DNA from: CAVRIA01 sp963721115 | GTDB lineage: Bacteria; Desulfobacterota; Binatia; HRBIN30; CADEER01 | Direction: 5' to 3' | DNA length: 64,000 bases | NCBI GenBank assembly: GCA_963721115.1 | Contig: CAVRIA010000009.1 | Coordinates: forward strand, 62,001-126,000 | Part shown: positions 1-8,553 of the stretch, piece after piece | Numbering within the stretch: the stretch's first letter is position 1 | Layout of the letters: every line of letters begins with the position of its first letter | Made by a program: the position numbers and the translations under genes | Notes under the pieces: model-generated | Told to the model about the DNA's origin: nothing | The model's input: the letters and a program-made list of their open reading frames with translations, nothing else | The model's database searches: none

Positions 1-57
1 CGCTTTCGCGGGCATAACGGCTGTCGCCAGAGCGAGGGAGCCGAGCCAACTGGGGCC

Positions 58-732
58 ATGAACGCACCGTCCTTCGGAGATCCGCGCGGTCTAGGGCAGC
101 GGGCGATGGAGTCGCCCTTCGTCGTCTCGATCTACGAGAGCCGCCTGTGGCGGCGCAACCCGATCGTCACCGCGCTCATGGGGATCTCGTTCGAGCGCGA
201 GCTGGAGTGTATCGCGCGCGCGGCTCGCCTCGAGGAGGCGAGCGAGGTCCTCGATCTGGCCTGCGGTCCCGGGATCTACTCGCGGCCCCTCGCCCGGCGC
301 CTGCACGGCGGGCGCATCGTCGGTCTCGACTACTCGCCTGCGATGCTGGCCTACGCCCAGCGCCGGGCGCGCGCCGAGCGGGTGCCGAACCTCGATCTCC
401 TGCGCGGGAACGCGCTGTCGCTGCCGTTCCGCTCCGCCACCTTCGACGTGGTCAACTGCTGCGGCGCGCTTCACCTCTTTCCCGACGTTCCCCAGGCGCT
501 GAAGGAGGTGCATCGCGTCCTGGTCGAGGGTGGGCGCTTCACCACCGCGGTCGTACGGGCGGACGATACGGATAGAGGACGTCGCGCCGCCGCGACACGC
601 GACCGGCTTCTCGGCCTCCACTCGTTTACGCGTCGCGAGCTCGAGGAGAGGCTCGAGCAAGCTGGGCTCGCCGGCGTCGAGGTGCTGCACGAGCACCGCT
701 TCTGGATGCTGGCGGTGGCGGAACGGAGGTGA
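58..732 (+). CDS. Class I SAM-dependent methyltransferase (type 11)
   Basis: A 224-residue cytosolic methyltransferase. The SAM-binding motif I, VLDLACGPG, lies at residues 64-72, followed by the acidic end of strand 2 (GLDYS) and the post-II region DVVNCCGALHLF. The C-terminus carries the usual strand 6/7 pair ending in FWMLAVAERR. Length and motif order fit the Methyltransf_11/UbiE-like group. The acceptor substrate cannot be read from the sequence. It stands alone, converging with the DUF2889 gene on the other strand, so there is no operon context to suggest a pathway. Confidence 0.85.
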   Translation: MNAPSFGDPRGLGQRAMESPFVVSIYESRLWRRNPIVTALMGISFERELECIARAARLEEASEVLDLACGPGIYSRPLARRLHGGRIVGLDYSPAMLAYAQRRARAERVPNLDLLRGNALSLPFRSATFDVVNCCGALHLFPDVPQALKEVHRVLVEGGRFTTAVVRADDTDRGRRAAATRDRLLGLHSFTRRELEERLEQAGLAGVEVLHEHRFWMLAVAERR

Positions 733-794
733 TCGTTCCGCTCGCAGGGCCGAGAAAGGCAAGGGGCTGGGGCTGAGGAACCCTCGGCAGCCTT

Positions 795-1367
795 CTAGGA
801 CTCTTCGATGCGGCGCACCGGCATGCGCTGCGCGCGCAGGCGCAGGGGCTCGGCGCGCTCGGCGATCAGGGCGCGGTTGCCCTCGCTGTACGAGAAGCAC
901 GTGTTGCGCATGCCGGGTACGTTCTCCATGACGTAGGCGTGACGCCGCGGGGGGTCGTCTTCGCGCGCCCGCTCTTCGGGCGGCGTCGACTGGAAGAGAC
1001 GTACGAAGTGGAGCTGGTACGCCGCCTGGGCGATCTCGACCAGCAACTCCGAGACGCGATGGCATCCCACCGGTCCCCCGACGATCCCGCGCGCTTCTCC
1101 GGTGAACCCCCGCTCCACCCGCATACCCACCAGGCGGTCCATGTTCGGGTGGGTCATGTTGCAGACGTTGGTGAACGGTCCGTTGCGCACCTGGCTGCGG
1201 GCGGCGACGATCTCCAGCGACGGATGGAGGATCTCGACCTCGGCGTGCACGTCGTGCACCTCGTCCTGGAGGAACGCCTCGATCAGGAAGCGGTCCCCGC
1301 CCAGCGGGTAGATGTTCACTTCCTTGGTGCGATGATAGATGGCTGCGACGTCGGGCATGCGCTCCAT
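795..1367 (-). CDS. DUF2889 family protein
   Basis: About 190 residues matching DUF2889: a conserved Asn-Met-x-His stretch, the LVGMRVERGFTG segment, and the GGPVGCHRVSELL signature. Function is unknown; the family is common in actinobacteria and deltaproteobacteria, often near aromatic or steroid catabolism genes. The open frame continues upstream to 1523, but that extension runs through the dispersed hairpin repeats at 1436-1620 and codes a biased peptide, so the ATG at 1367 was preferred; a second in-frame ATG lies at 1358. The catabolic operon next door is divergent. Confidence 0.75.
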   Translation of the reverse strand: MERMPDVAAIYHRTKEVNIYPLGGDRFLIEAFLQDEVHDVHAEVEILHPSLEIVAARSQVRNGPFTNVCNMTHPNMDRLVGMRVERGFTGEARGIVGGPVGCHRVSELLVEIAQAAYQLHFVRLFQSTPPEERAREDDPPRRHAYVMENVPGMRNTCFSYSEGNRALIAERAEPLRLRAQRMPVRRIEES

Positions 1368-1435
1368 TATAGCGGCGGTGGGGGCTCGTACCAATGTCCA
1401 CGCCGAGCCGAGGCGGTGTGGCGTGCGGGGAAGAG

Positions 1436-1620
1436 TGCAGGCGGGACGCCCGCACCACAACGCTCGTGCAGGCGGGATGCCTGCATCACAACGTTCGTGC
1501 AGGCGGAGACGCCCGCACCACAACGAGATTCGCGCAGGCGGGATGCCTGCGGCTACGAGATTGGACGATCCACCATGTCTGCCCCGTTGTGGTTGTGGTG
1601 CGGCCGTCCCGGCTGCACGG
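1436..1620. repeat. Cluster of dispersed GCAGGCGGGA-type hairpin repeats
   Basis: Four direct copies of a roughly 26-bp unit begin near 1438, 1468, 1499 and 1534, and a degenerate inverted copy lies near 1586-1612. Each unit holds a short palindrome (GCAGGCGGGATGCCTGC type) followed by a CACCACAACG-like tail. The same unit recurs at 46590-46759. This fills most of the 380-bp gap before the P450 gene. No coding capacity is credible here. A TTGACA hexamer at 1651-1656, beyond the repeats, is the best -35 candidate for the downstream operon, but its -10 partner is poor. Confidence 0.75.
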
Positions 1621-1749
1621 ATCGAACTGACCCAGATCCGTGAGACACCCTTGACATGGTTTGTCTTATTCGGTCAGGCTCGGGGCCACGTTGCCGGCGC
1701 GGGCGAAGCGGCTCGAGCGGCCGGCCAGGACACATCTCGAGGAGGAAGC

Positions 1750-2961
1750 ATGGCGACGGCCAACCCAGATCCCGAAAGCGGGGAGATCAATTTCATCGAT
1801 CCCGAGTTCACCGCCCATCCCCAGCCGGTCTATGCGACGGTGCTCGAGCACCACCGGGTGGCGAAGACGATCTTTCTCGGCCATCCGGTGCTGTCGCGCT
1901 ACGAGGACGTCATCTGGGCGCTGCGCCATCCGGAGATCTTCTCGTCCGAGGTCGACATGCACGTCGGGCTCGGCACCGAGCGGCCGATGATCCCGCAACA
2001 GATCGACCCGCCGGCGCAGGTTCGCTACCGCAAGATCCTCGACGTGCGCTTCTCCCGCAAGCGGGTGCAGGAGATCGAGGACGACGTCCGCCGCCACGCC
2101 AACGAGCTGCTCGACGGCTTCGCCGACGCGGGCGAGTGCGAGTTCGACGAGGCCTTCGCCATTCCGCTGCCGTGCCGCGCCTTTCTGTCCCTGATGGGCC
2201 TGCCGCAGGAGGATCTCGACCTGTTCCTCGAGCTCAAGAACGGCATCATCCGCCCGCCGGTGGCGCCCATGGACATCGAGGCCGCCAAGGCCTACCGGGC
2301 CAAGACCGGCAAGCGCATCTACGCCTACTTCGAGAACCTCATCGAGGAGCGCACCGCGCACCCGCGCGACGACATGGTCACCTACTTCACGCAGGCCGAG
2401 CTGGACGGCCGCAAGCTGAGCCACAACGAGATCCTCGACATCGCCTTCCTCTTTCTGCTCGGCGGACTGGACACGGTGACCGCGACGCTCGGCTGCTGCA
2501 TCGCCTTTCTCGCCTCGAATCCCGACCACCGCCGCCGCCTGGCCGAGGATCCGGCCGTCGTTCCCGCCGCGGTCGAGGAGCTGCTGCGCTGGGAGACGCC
2601 GGTGATGCTCGTGCCGCGCATTATGAAGCAGGACGTCACGGTGGGCGACGTCGCGCTGAAGGCGGGCAGCATGGTGAACCTGCTCATCGGCGCGGCGGAC
2701 ATCGACGAGGCGGAGTTCGAGGAGGCGCGGCGGGTGGACTTCGACCGCCAGCGCAACCGGCACGTCGCCTTCGGCGCCGGGCCGCACCGCTGCCTGGGCT
2801 CGCACCTGGCGCGCATGGAGCTGCGCGTCGCCCTCGAGGAGTGGCACCGCCGCATTCCAAACTACGCGATCAAGGCCGGCGAGATCCCGCGCGTCAGCCC
2901 CGGCATCCGCGAGGTGCAGTACCTGCCGCTGATCTGGGAAGCGAAGGGAGGTGCGCGATGA
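1750..2961 (+). CDS. Cytochrome P450
   Basis: A 403-residue soluble bacterial P450 monooxygenase. The I-helix oxygen-activation motif is GGLDT at residues 238-242, the ExxR pair is E277/R280, and the heme loop FGAGPHRCLG gives the axial Cys348. Length is normal for bacterial class I P450s. The ATG at 1750 follows GGAGGAAGC, a strong ribosome site; the frame upstream is open but noncoding in character. It opens a run of translationally coupled genes: its stop overlaps the start of a 3Fe-4S ferredoxin (ATGA), which is the expected electron donor. Later dehydrogenases suggest hydroxylation of an alicyclic, terpenoid or aromatic substrate followed by stepwise oxidation. The substrate is not evident. 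Confidence 0.93.
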   Translation: MATANPDPESGEINFIDPEFTAHPQPVYATVLEHHRVAKTIFLGHPVLSRYEDVIWALRHPEIFSSEVDMHVGLGTERPMIPQQIDPPAQVRYRKILDVRFSRKRVQEIEDDVRRHANELLDGFADAGECEFDEAFAIPLPCRAFLSLMGLPQEDLDLFLELKNGIIRPPVAPMDIEAAKAYRAKTGKRIYAYFENLIEERTAHPRDDMVTYFTQAELDGRKLSHNEILDIAFLFLLGGLDTVTATLGCCIAFLASNPDHRRRLAEDPAVVPAAVEELLRWETPVMLVPRIMKQDVTVGDVALKAGSMVNLLIGAADIDEAEFEEARRVDFDRQRNRHVAFGAGPHRCLGSHLARMELRVALEEWHRRIPNYAIKAGEIPRVSPGIREVQYLPLIWEAKGGAR

Positions 2962-3152
2962 AGATTCGCGTCGACCCCGACAAGTGCGTCGGCCACGGAC
3001 GCTGCTACGAGCTGGCCCCGGAGCTGTTCGAAGAGGACGAGCGCGGCCATTGCCGCATCCCGAACGCGAGCGTGCCGGCGGATCTCGAGGATGACGCCCG
3101 CCTCGGAGCGGACAACTGCCCCGAGGACGCGATCGAGGTCGAGGAAGAGTGA
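2958..3152 (+). CDS. [3Fe-4S] ferredoxin, P450 redox partner
   Basis: A 64-residue small ferredoxin. It has the CVGHGRC motif (Cys-x5-Cys) and a distal NCPEDAI cysteine, the ligand pattern of single-cluster 3Fe-4S ferredoxins that reduce P450s; an extra Cys sits in GHCRI. The ATG overlaps the P450 stop by four bases, so the two are co-translated. No ferredoxin reductase is visible nearby, so a housekeeping reductase must supply electrons. Confidence 0.9.
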   Translation: MKIRVDPDKCVGHGRCYELAPELFEEDERGHCRIPNASVPADLEDDARLGADNCPEDAIEVEEE

Positions 3153-3926
3153 GCGCCGCCGCGACGTCGCTGGCCGGGAAGGTCGCGCTGATCACCGGCG
3201 GAGCCTCGGGGCAGGGGCGCGCCGCGGCCCTGCTGTTCGCCGAGCACGGCGCGCGCGTCGCGGTCGCCGACCTGAACGACGACGGGAGCGCGCGAGACGG
3301 TCGGCCTGGTGGAGGCAGCCGGCGGCGCGGCGGTCGCGCTGCACGCCGACGTCTCGGTCCGCGCCGACGACGACCGCATGGTGAGTGAAACGATGCACCG
3401 CTTCGGGCGCCTCGACGTCCTGTACAACAACGCCGCCGTGCAGATGTCGGGCCGCCTGGTCGACTGCACCGAGGAGCAGTGGGACCTGACCATCGCCACC
3501 AACCTGTCGGCGATCTTCTGGGCCTGCCGCGCCGCGGCGCCGCACATGCTCGCCGGCGGCGGAGGCAGCATCATCAACACGGCCTCGGTGCTCGGCCTGA
3601 TCGGCTCGGAGGGCTACGCCGCCTACGGGGCGGCCAAGGCCGGGCTGGTGGCGCTGAGCCGCCAGCTCGCCACCGAGCTGGCGCCGCGCATTCGCGTCAA
3701 CGTCATCGCCCCCGGATCGATCGACACGCCGCGCTTCCGCAAGGTGGCCGAGGCCATGCCCGACCCCGAGGGGTTCCTTTCCGGCCTGCGCAAGAACCTT
3801 CCCCTCGCCCGCCTCGGCACGGCGGAAGACATCGCCCGCGTGGCGCTCTTCCTGGCCGGCGACGCGTCGGCCTATACGAGCGGGGCGGTGATCCCCTGCG
3901 ACGGCGGCCTGGCGGCGCTGCGATGA
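3149..3926 (+). CDS. Short-chain dehydrogenase/reductase (frameshifted)
   Basis: A classical SDR of about 258 residues, split between two frames: 3149 to about 3290, and about 3290 to 3926. The N-terminal part has the TGGASGQG cofactor loop. The C-terminal part has NNAAV, the catalytic Tyr in YAAYGAAK (YxxxK) and the closing substrate loop. One missing base near 3290, inside GC-rich sequence, restores a continuous SDR. It starts with GTG overlapping the ferredoxin stop (GTGA). It probably oxidises the alcohol made by the P450 with NAD(P)+. A sequencing error is as likely as a true lesion. Confidence 0.85.
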
Positions 3927-4696
3927 GCGACAGGCGCTTCAGCGGCAAGGGGGCGATCGTGACCGGCGGCGCCTCCGGTCTCGGCGCGGCGATCGCGACG
4001 CGGCTCGCCCGCGAGGGCGCTCGCGTCGTCGTCGCCGACGTCGACGGACCGGGCGCCGAGCGCGTGTCGCGCGACATCGCCGACCGCGGCGGCGCGGCGC
4101 GCGCCGTCGCCATGGATGTCACGCGTGCCAGCGAGGTCGAGTCCCTGGTGCGCGTCGCGGAGGAAAGCGGCGGCCTGCACGTCCTGGTGCTCAGCGCCGC
4201 GGTCGAGACGCGGTCCGATCTCGGAGAGACGTCGGACGACGCCTGGCAGCGCGTGCTCGACGTCAACCTGAAGGGCCCCTTCCTGTGCATGAAGTACGGC
4301 ATCCCGGCCATCGAGCGCAGCGGCGGCGGGGCGGTCGTGGCGCTCGGCTCGACACTGGGCGCGATCGGACAGCCCGGCTATGCGGCCTACTGCGCGTCCA
4401 AGGGGGCGCTGGTGAACCTGTGCAAGCAGGCGGCGATCGAGCACGCGCCGGCCGGCGTGCGGGTCAACGTCGTCTCCCCGTCGGCCTGCGACACCGGCCT
4501 GTTCATTCGCACCGCGGAGCGCAGCGGCGATCCGGAAGCCATCGTGCGCCTGGTCACCTCGAACGTGCCGATGCGCCGTCTCGGCAGCGCCGATGACGTC
4601 TGCGAGGCGGTGCTGTTCCTCGCCAGCGACGCGAGCTCGTACGTCAGCGGGACCGTTCTGCCGCTCGACGGCGCCCTCGCCGCGCGGCGGCAGTGA
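3923..4696 (+). CDS. Short-chain dehydrogenase/reductase
   Basis: 257 residues, an intact classical SDR: TGGASGLG nucleotide loop near residue 16, acidic VVVADVD after strand 2 (suggesting NAD(H)), SAA in place of the usual NAG, catalytic Ser in GSTLG and YAAYCASK. Its ATG overlaps the previous SDR stop (ATGA). Two adjacent, clearly different SDRs in one operon suggest two successive alcohol or ketone steps, or opposite stereopreferences, in one degradation route. Confidence 0.9.
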   Translation: MSDRRFSGKGAIVTGGASGLGAAIATRLAREGARVVVADVDGPGAERVSRDIADRGGAARAVAMDVTRASEVESLVRVAEESGGLHVLVLSAAVETRSDLGETSDDAWQRVLDVNLKGPFLCMKYGIPAIERSGGGAVVALGSTLGAIGQPGYAAYCASKGALVNLCKQAAIEHAPAGVRVNVVSPSACDTGLFIRTAERSGDPEAIVRLVTSNVPMRRLGSADDVCEAVLFLASDASSYVSGTVLPLDGALAARRQ

Positions 4697-4707
4697 GGAG
4701 GACGCAG

Positions 4708-5763
4708 ATGCACGACGGCCGGCGCATCCTGGATGCCGACGCTCACGTCATCGAGCCGGGCGGGCTGTTCGGCGCCGCCGGCGGGGCGGAAGCCATCGAC
4801 CTGGCGCCGAACACGCCGATGATCCCGTGCGGGAACATCGACCTCCTGCGCGACCAGATCGAGAACGGCTTCGATGCCCGGTCGTACCTGCGGGCGATGG
4901 ACGCACAGGGCATCGACGCCGCGGTCGTCTATCCCTCGCTGGGCCTCTTCGTTCCCTTCCAGCCGCACCTCGACGCGGCTTCCTCGGCGCGCGCCTGCCG
5001 CGCCTACAACGAGTGGATCGCCACCTACTGCGCCACGGATCCCAAGCGCCTCGCCGCCGTCGGCATCGCGCCGCTCGCCGATCCCTCTCTGGCCGCGGAA
5101 GAAGCGCGGCACGCTGCCGATCTCGGTCTGGTCGGGGTCCTCGCCCGCCCCAATCACCTCTACGGCCGCAACCTCGGCGACCGCGCCTACGACCCGCTCT
5201 ACGACGCTCTCGAGGAGCGCGGGCTGGCGCTCGCGGTGCACGAGGGCCTCGGCGTGCGCGGGCCGACGATCGGCGCCGAGCGCTTCGCCGGCTTCACCCT
5301 GCGCCACCTGCTCTCCCATCCGATGGAGCAGATGGCGGCGCTCGCCAGCCTGTTCGTCGAGGGGGCGCTGGAGCGACACGCCGGGCTGCGGGTCGCCTTC
5401 CTCGAGTCGGGCACCGGCTGGCTTCCCTACTGGCTGACGCGGCTCGACCAGCACCGCGAGTGGATGCGCGACTCGGAGTGCAAGGACCTGTCGCTGGCGC
5501 CGTCCGAGTACTTCGCGCGCCAGTGCGCCATCTCCTCCGATCCCGAGGACCGCCTGGTCGGCGCGACGGTCGCCCGCGTCGGCGCCGGACACGTCTTCTG
5601 GGCGAGCGACTTCCCGCATCCGGACGCGCCGTTTCCCAACGCCGTCGACGAGTTCCTCGAGGGAGCCGAGGAGAGCGGCCTCGCCGGCAGCGATCTCGAC
5701 GCCGTGCTGTGGGACACGCCGCTGCACTTCTACGGCCTGAAGAAGCGCTTCGCGGCCGACTGA
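4708..5763 (+). CDS. Amidohydrolase family protein (ACMSD-like, COG2159)
   Basis: About 351 residues with the amidohydrolase-2 pattern: an N-terminal DADAHVIEP metal motif, a mid-protein HEG histidine, FLESGTGWLPYW, and the C-terminal ASDFPHPDAPFP aspartate. The family includes decarboxylases (ACMSD, resorcylate decarboxylase) as well as C-C and C-N hydrolases, usually metal dependent. The ATG at 4708 has a GAGGAGG site seven bases upstream; a GTG at 4693 overlapping the SDR stop is an alternative. Its place after P450 and SDRs points to ring-fission or decarboxylation in the same catabolic route. Confidence 0.85.
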   Translation: MHDGRRILDADAHVIEPGGLFGAAGGAEAIDLAPNTPMIPCGNIDLLRDQIENGFDARSYLRAMDAQGIDAAVVYPSLGLFVPFQPHLDAASSARACRAYNEWIATYCATDPKRLAAVGIAPLADPSLAAEEARHAADLGLVGVLARPNHLYGRNLGDRAYDPLYDALEERGLALAVHEGLGVRGPTIGAERFAGFTLRHLLSHPMEQMAALASLFVEGALERHAGLRVAFLESGTGWLPYWLTRLDQHREWMRDSECKDLSLAPSEYFARQCAISSDPEDRLVGATVARVGAGHVFWASDFPHPDAPFPNAVDEFLEGAEESGLAGSDLDAVLWDTPLHFYGLKKRFAAD

Positions 5764-5776
5764 GGGGGCGATTCCC

Positions 5777-7184
5777 ATGCCGACCTTCACCCACCTGATC
5801 GACGGACGGCTCGTCGCCGGCCGCGAGTCCTTCGACGTGGTCAATCCCGCTACGGGCGCGCCGTTCGCCACATGCCCGCATGCCTCGCGTCGAGCAGGTC
5901 GACGAGGCAATGGCGGCTGCTGCGCGGACCTTCGCCGGCGAGTGGTCGCGCGACGATGAGCAGCGGCGGGCGACCTTGCGCGGCATGGCCGATACGATCG
6001 AGGCCGCGGCGCAGGACATCGGGCGGCTGATCTGCACGGAGCAGGGGAAGCCGCTCGCCATGGCAGTGGCCGAGGCGCAGGGGGCGGCGCAGATCTTCCG
6101 GCTGTACGCTGGCGAAGCCGTGTCCTGCGAGGTGCTGCGCGAGGACGCGGGGACGCGCGTCACGCTCGAGAGGAGGCCGCTCGGCGTGACGGCGGCGATC
6201 ACGCCCTGGAACTATCCGGTGGCGACGCTGGCGATGAAGATCGCGCCCGCCTTCCTGGTCGGCAACACGGTGGTCGCCAAGCCGTCGCCGTTCACGCCTC
6301 TCTCCTCCCTGGCGCTCGCCGCCGCCGTCCGCGACGTGGTGCCGCCGGGGGCCCTCAACGTGCTCGGCGGGGACGACGACGTCGGCGCCCTCCTGGTGGC
6401 GCACCCGCAGACCCGCAAGGTGGCGTTCACCGGCAGCATCGCCACCGGCAAGCGCATCATGGGCGCGGCGGCGGAGGACCTGAAGCGGATGACGCTCGAG
6501 CTCGGCGGCAACGACCCCGCCATCGTCCTGCCCGACGCCGACCCGCGCGCCATCGCCCCGGCGCTGTTCTGGAACGCCTTCTTCAACTCCGGCCAGATCT
6601 GCATGGCGGTCAAGCGCATCTACGCGCACGAGAGCGTCTACGAGGCGCTGTGCGAGGAGCTGGCGGCGCTGGCGCGCGGCGCGAAGATGGGCGACCCGCT
6701 CGACGCCGCTACCGAGCTCGGTCCGGTGAGCAACCGGCCGCAGCTCGAGCGCGTGATCTCCCTGGTCGACGACGCCCGCGCCCGCGGCGGTCGCATCCTG
6801 GCCGGCGGCGGCCGGCTCGACGGCGAGGGCTTCTTCTACAAGCCGACGATCGTCGCCGATCTCGCGGCCGAAGCGCGCCTCGTCGCCGAGGAGCAGTTCG
6901 GTCCGGCGCTGCCGATCGTTCCGTATCGCGACCTGGACGACGCGCTGGCGCAGGCGAACGCCACGCGCTTCGGCCTGAGCGGCTCGGTGTGGTCGGCCGA
7001 CGTCGCCCGCGCCGCCGAGGTGGCGCGCCGCCTCGAGTGCGGCACGGTCTGGGTCAACAAGCACATGGACCTCAGCCACGACGCTCCCTTCGGCGGCGTG
7101 AAGTGGAGCGGCGTCGGCCGCGAGAACGGGCACTGGGGGATCGACGAGTACTGCGATCTGCAGGTCGTGAACGTAGCGCTCTGA
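5777..7184 (+). CDS. Aldehyde dehydrogenase (frameshifted near N-terminus)
   Basis: An NAD(P)-dependent aldehyde dehydrogenase of about 468 residues. The first ~37 residues (HLIDGRLV, NPATGAPFA) are read from 5777; one missing base near 5890 moves the rest to the frame ending at 7184. Diagnostic parts are intact: TPWNYPV, FTGS, the catalytic Glu in LELGGND, the nucleophile Cys in NSGQICM, and PFGGVKWSGVGREN near the C-terminus. It closes the P450 operon and probably oxidises an aldehyde intermediate to the acid. An internal start at 5880 would lack the N-terminal strand. Confidence 0.88.
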
Positions 7185-7222
7185 GCAGAGTGCGCGGGGT
7201 ATCGAGGTGAGGCAGGCGGTCC

Positions 7223-7843
7223 ATGGGTCCGGCGGGAAGTGCGCGGGTTCTGATCTACGATGCGGCGATCGTCCGCCTGACGGCCGGCTGGTATCGGACC
7301 GTTCTGGAACGTTTGCCGCGAGGTTGCCGACTGCTCGACGTCGGAATGGGCACCGGTGGCGCGCTGCTCGCCAATGCGGATCTCGTCGTGGGCAAGGACG
7401 TCTCCGTCACCGGCGTCGACGTGGACGCCTCCTACGTGCGGCACTGCGATCGCCGCATCGCAAAGGCCGGACTCGGGAGTCGCGTCACCGCCCGGCTCGA
7501 GTCCGTCTACGATCACCACGGCGGTCCCTACGACGCCGCCTATTTCAGCGCCAGCTTCATGCTGCTCCCCGACCCGCCAGCGGCGCTGCGGCACGTCTGC
7601 TCTCTGCTGGTGCCGGCCGGGCGGCTGTACTTCACCCAGACCTTCGAGCACGAGCGCTCGCGCGCCGTCGAGATCCTCAAGCCGCTGCTGCGGCTCGCCA
7701 CCACCATCGACTTCGGGCGGGTCACCTACGAGGCCGACTTCCGCCGCACCCTGGCCGCCGGCGGCGTGGAGCTCGAAGAGCTCGTAGCCCTGGACGAAGG
7801 GCGGCGGCGCTCCTCGGTCCTCGCCGTGGCGCGCGACCTCTGA
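7223..7843 (+). CDS. SAM-dependent methyltransferase
   Basis: 206 residues. Motif I reads LLDVGMGTGGALL, followed by VTGVDVDASYV, DAAYFSASFMLLPD and LYFTQTFEH. It resembles small class I methyltransferases related to the phosphatidylethanolamine/arsenite methyltransferase type, but the acceptor is unknown. It lies 38 bp after the aldehyde dehydrogenase in the same direction and may be the last gene of that transcript. A short tandem repeat follows its stop directly. Confidence 0.8.
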   Translation: MGPAGSARVLIYDAAIVRLTAGWYRTVLERLPRGCRLLDVGMGTGGALLANADLVVGKDVSVTGVDVDASYVRHCDRRIAKAGLGSRVTARLESVYDHHGGPYDAAYFSASFMLLPDPPAALRHVCSLLVPAGRLYFTQTFEHERSRAVEILKPLLRLATTIDFGRVTYEADFRRTLAAGGVELEELVALDEGRRRSSVLAVARDL

Positions 7844-7849
7844 AAAACC

Positions 7850-7880
7850 GTGGCCAGTGACCGGTGACCAGTGACACCGG
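7850..7880 (+). repeat. Short imperfect tandem repeat after a stop codon (GTGACC type)
   Basis: Immediately 3' of the methyltransferase stop, units like GGCCAGTGACCGGTGACC repeat imperfectly. The PIN-domain remnant on the opposite strand runs into this tract and loses its family-like sequence there. This is one of several stop-proximal tandem repeats in the window. Confidence 0.5.
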
Positions 7881-7881
7881 C

Positions 7882-8091
7882 GGGTAGTTTCGCTGCGATG
7901 TTGCGCTCAGCCTCGTGAACCGCCAACGGCGAACTCACACAATCGATCAGTGTGAGCTCGGATAGCTGGAGAAGGATGTGGCTGGCACCCGTCGTTGATG
8001 CCGCGCCGGCAATCAGCACGTCGGCATCGCAAAAGACGCGAACCAGGCGTCCGGTGCCGTGGGCGCGGTCAGCTCCGCTTGCGGGAGCCAC
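7882..8091 (-). pseudogene. PIN-domain (VapC-like) toxin, truncated
   Basis: Only the N-terminal half of a PIN RNase is present: VFCDADVLIAG carries the first catalytic Asp, followed by a helix with SPLAVHEAERNI. After about residue 70 the reading frame enters the GTGACC repeat and the rest of the methyltransferase antisense, so the remaining acidic residues are missing. The likely GTG start overlaps the upstream AbrB-type antitoxin by 23 bp, the usual toxin-antitoxin arrangement. It is probably inactive. Confidence 0.6.
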
Positions 8092-8335
8092 GACGCTTCT
8101 GCCGCGCGACCCGCCCCGAGGTCAGATCCGCGATGTCGAGACCAGCCGCCCGCCGGAGTCGCTCGATCTCAGCGGCACGCTCTGACACCACCGGCACCTC
8201 CGGTGTGAGCAGGATGCTCCCACCCAGATCAATGACCGTCAGGTTGTCTCCCTCATCAAGTCCGTACTTGGCGCGAAGCCTGGCCGGAAGCATCACGTTT
8301 CCGCGAGGTAGAATTTGTACCGTCGCCGCGCGCAT
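8069..8335 (-). CDS. AbrB/MazE/SpoVT-type antitoxin
   Basis: 88 residues. The N-terminal swapped-hairpin DNA-binding domain reads QILPRGNVMLPARLRAKYGLDEGDNLTVID, followed by a basic tail. A GGAGG site precedes the ATG. An exact hairpin GGGAGCAAGCTCCC at 8388-8401, about 50 bp upstream, is a possible operator for autoregulation. Its partner is the truncated PIN gene downstream, so this is a decayed type II toxin-antitoxin module. Confidence 0.75.
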   Translation of the reverse strand: MRAATVQILPRGNVMLPARLRAKYGLDEGDNLTVIDLGGSILLTPEVPVVSERAAEIERLRRAAGLDIADLTSGRVARQKRRGSRKRS

Positions 8336-8503
8336 CAGTCCTCCATAAGGTCGCAGGCCTAGTTTCTAGCACAAATGGGCAGGATTTGGGAGCAAGCTCC
8401 CGACCAGCAGCGTGGGCTGGTGAGGGCATGGGCCGGAGGTCTCCGGCTACGACCGGCACTTCGTCGCGGCCAGCCACCCGCCTGGTCACCGGTCGCGCTG
8501 CAC

Positions 8504-8553
8504 TCGACACGTCAGCACGTCAGCACGTCAGCACATCAGCACGTTCAGCACGT
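8504..8553 (-). repeat. ACGTGCTGA tandem repeat directly after a stop codon
   Basis: Read on the minus strand, about six 8-9 bp units of ACGTGCTGA type begin at the stop codon of the TPR membrane protein; the stop TGA itself is part of the first unit. Nothing codes between this tract and the antitoxin gene start at 8335. Confidence 0.75.

Noticed and set aside
3290..5890. Programmed ribosomal frameshifting in the SDR and aldehyde dehydrogenase genes
   Set aside because: No slippery heptamer with a following structure was seen, and the breaks are of the same kind as those in many unrelated genes of the window.
1750..7843. Secondary-metabolite biosynthetic cluster
   Set aside because: There is no PKS, NRPS, terpene synthase or similar core enzyme; the gene set fits catabolism better.
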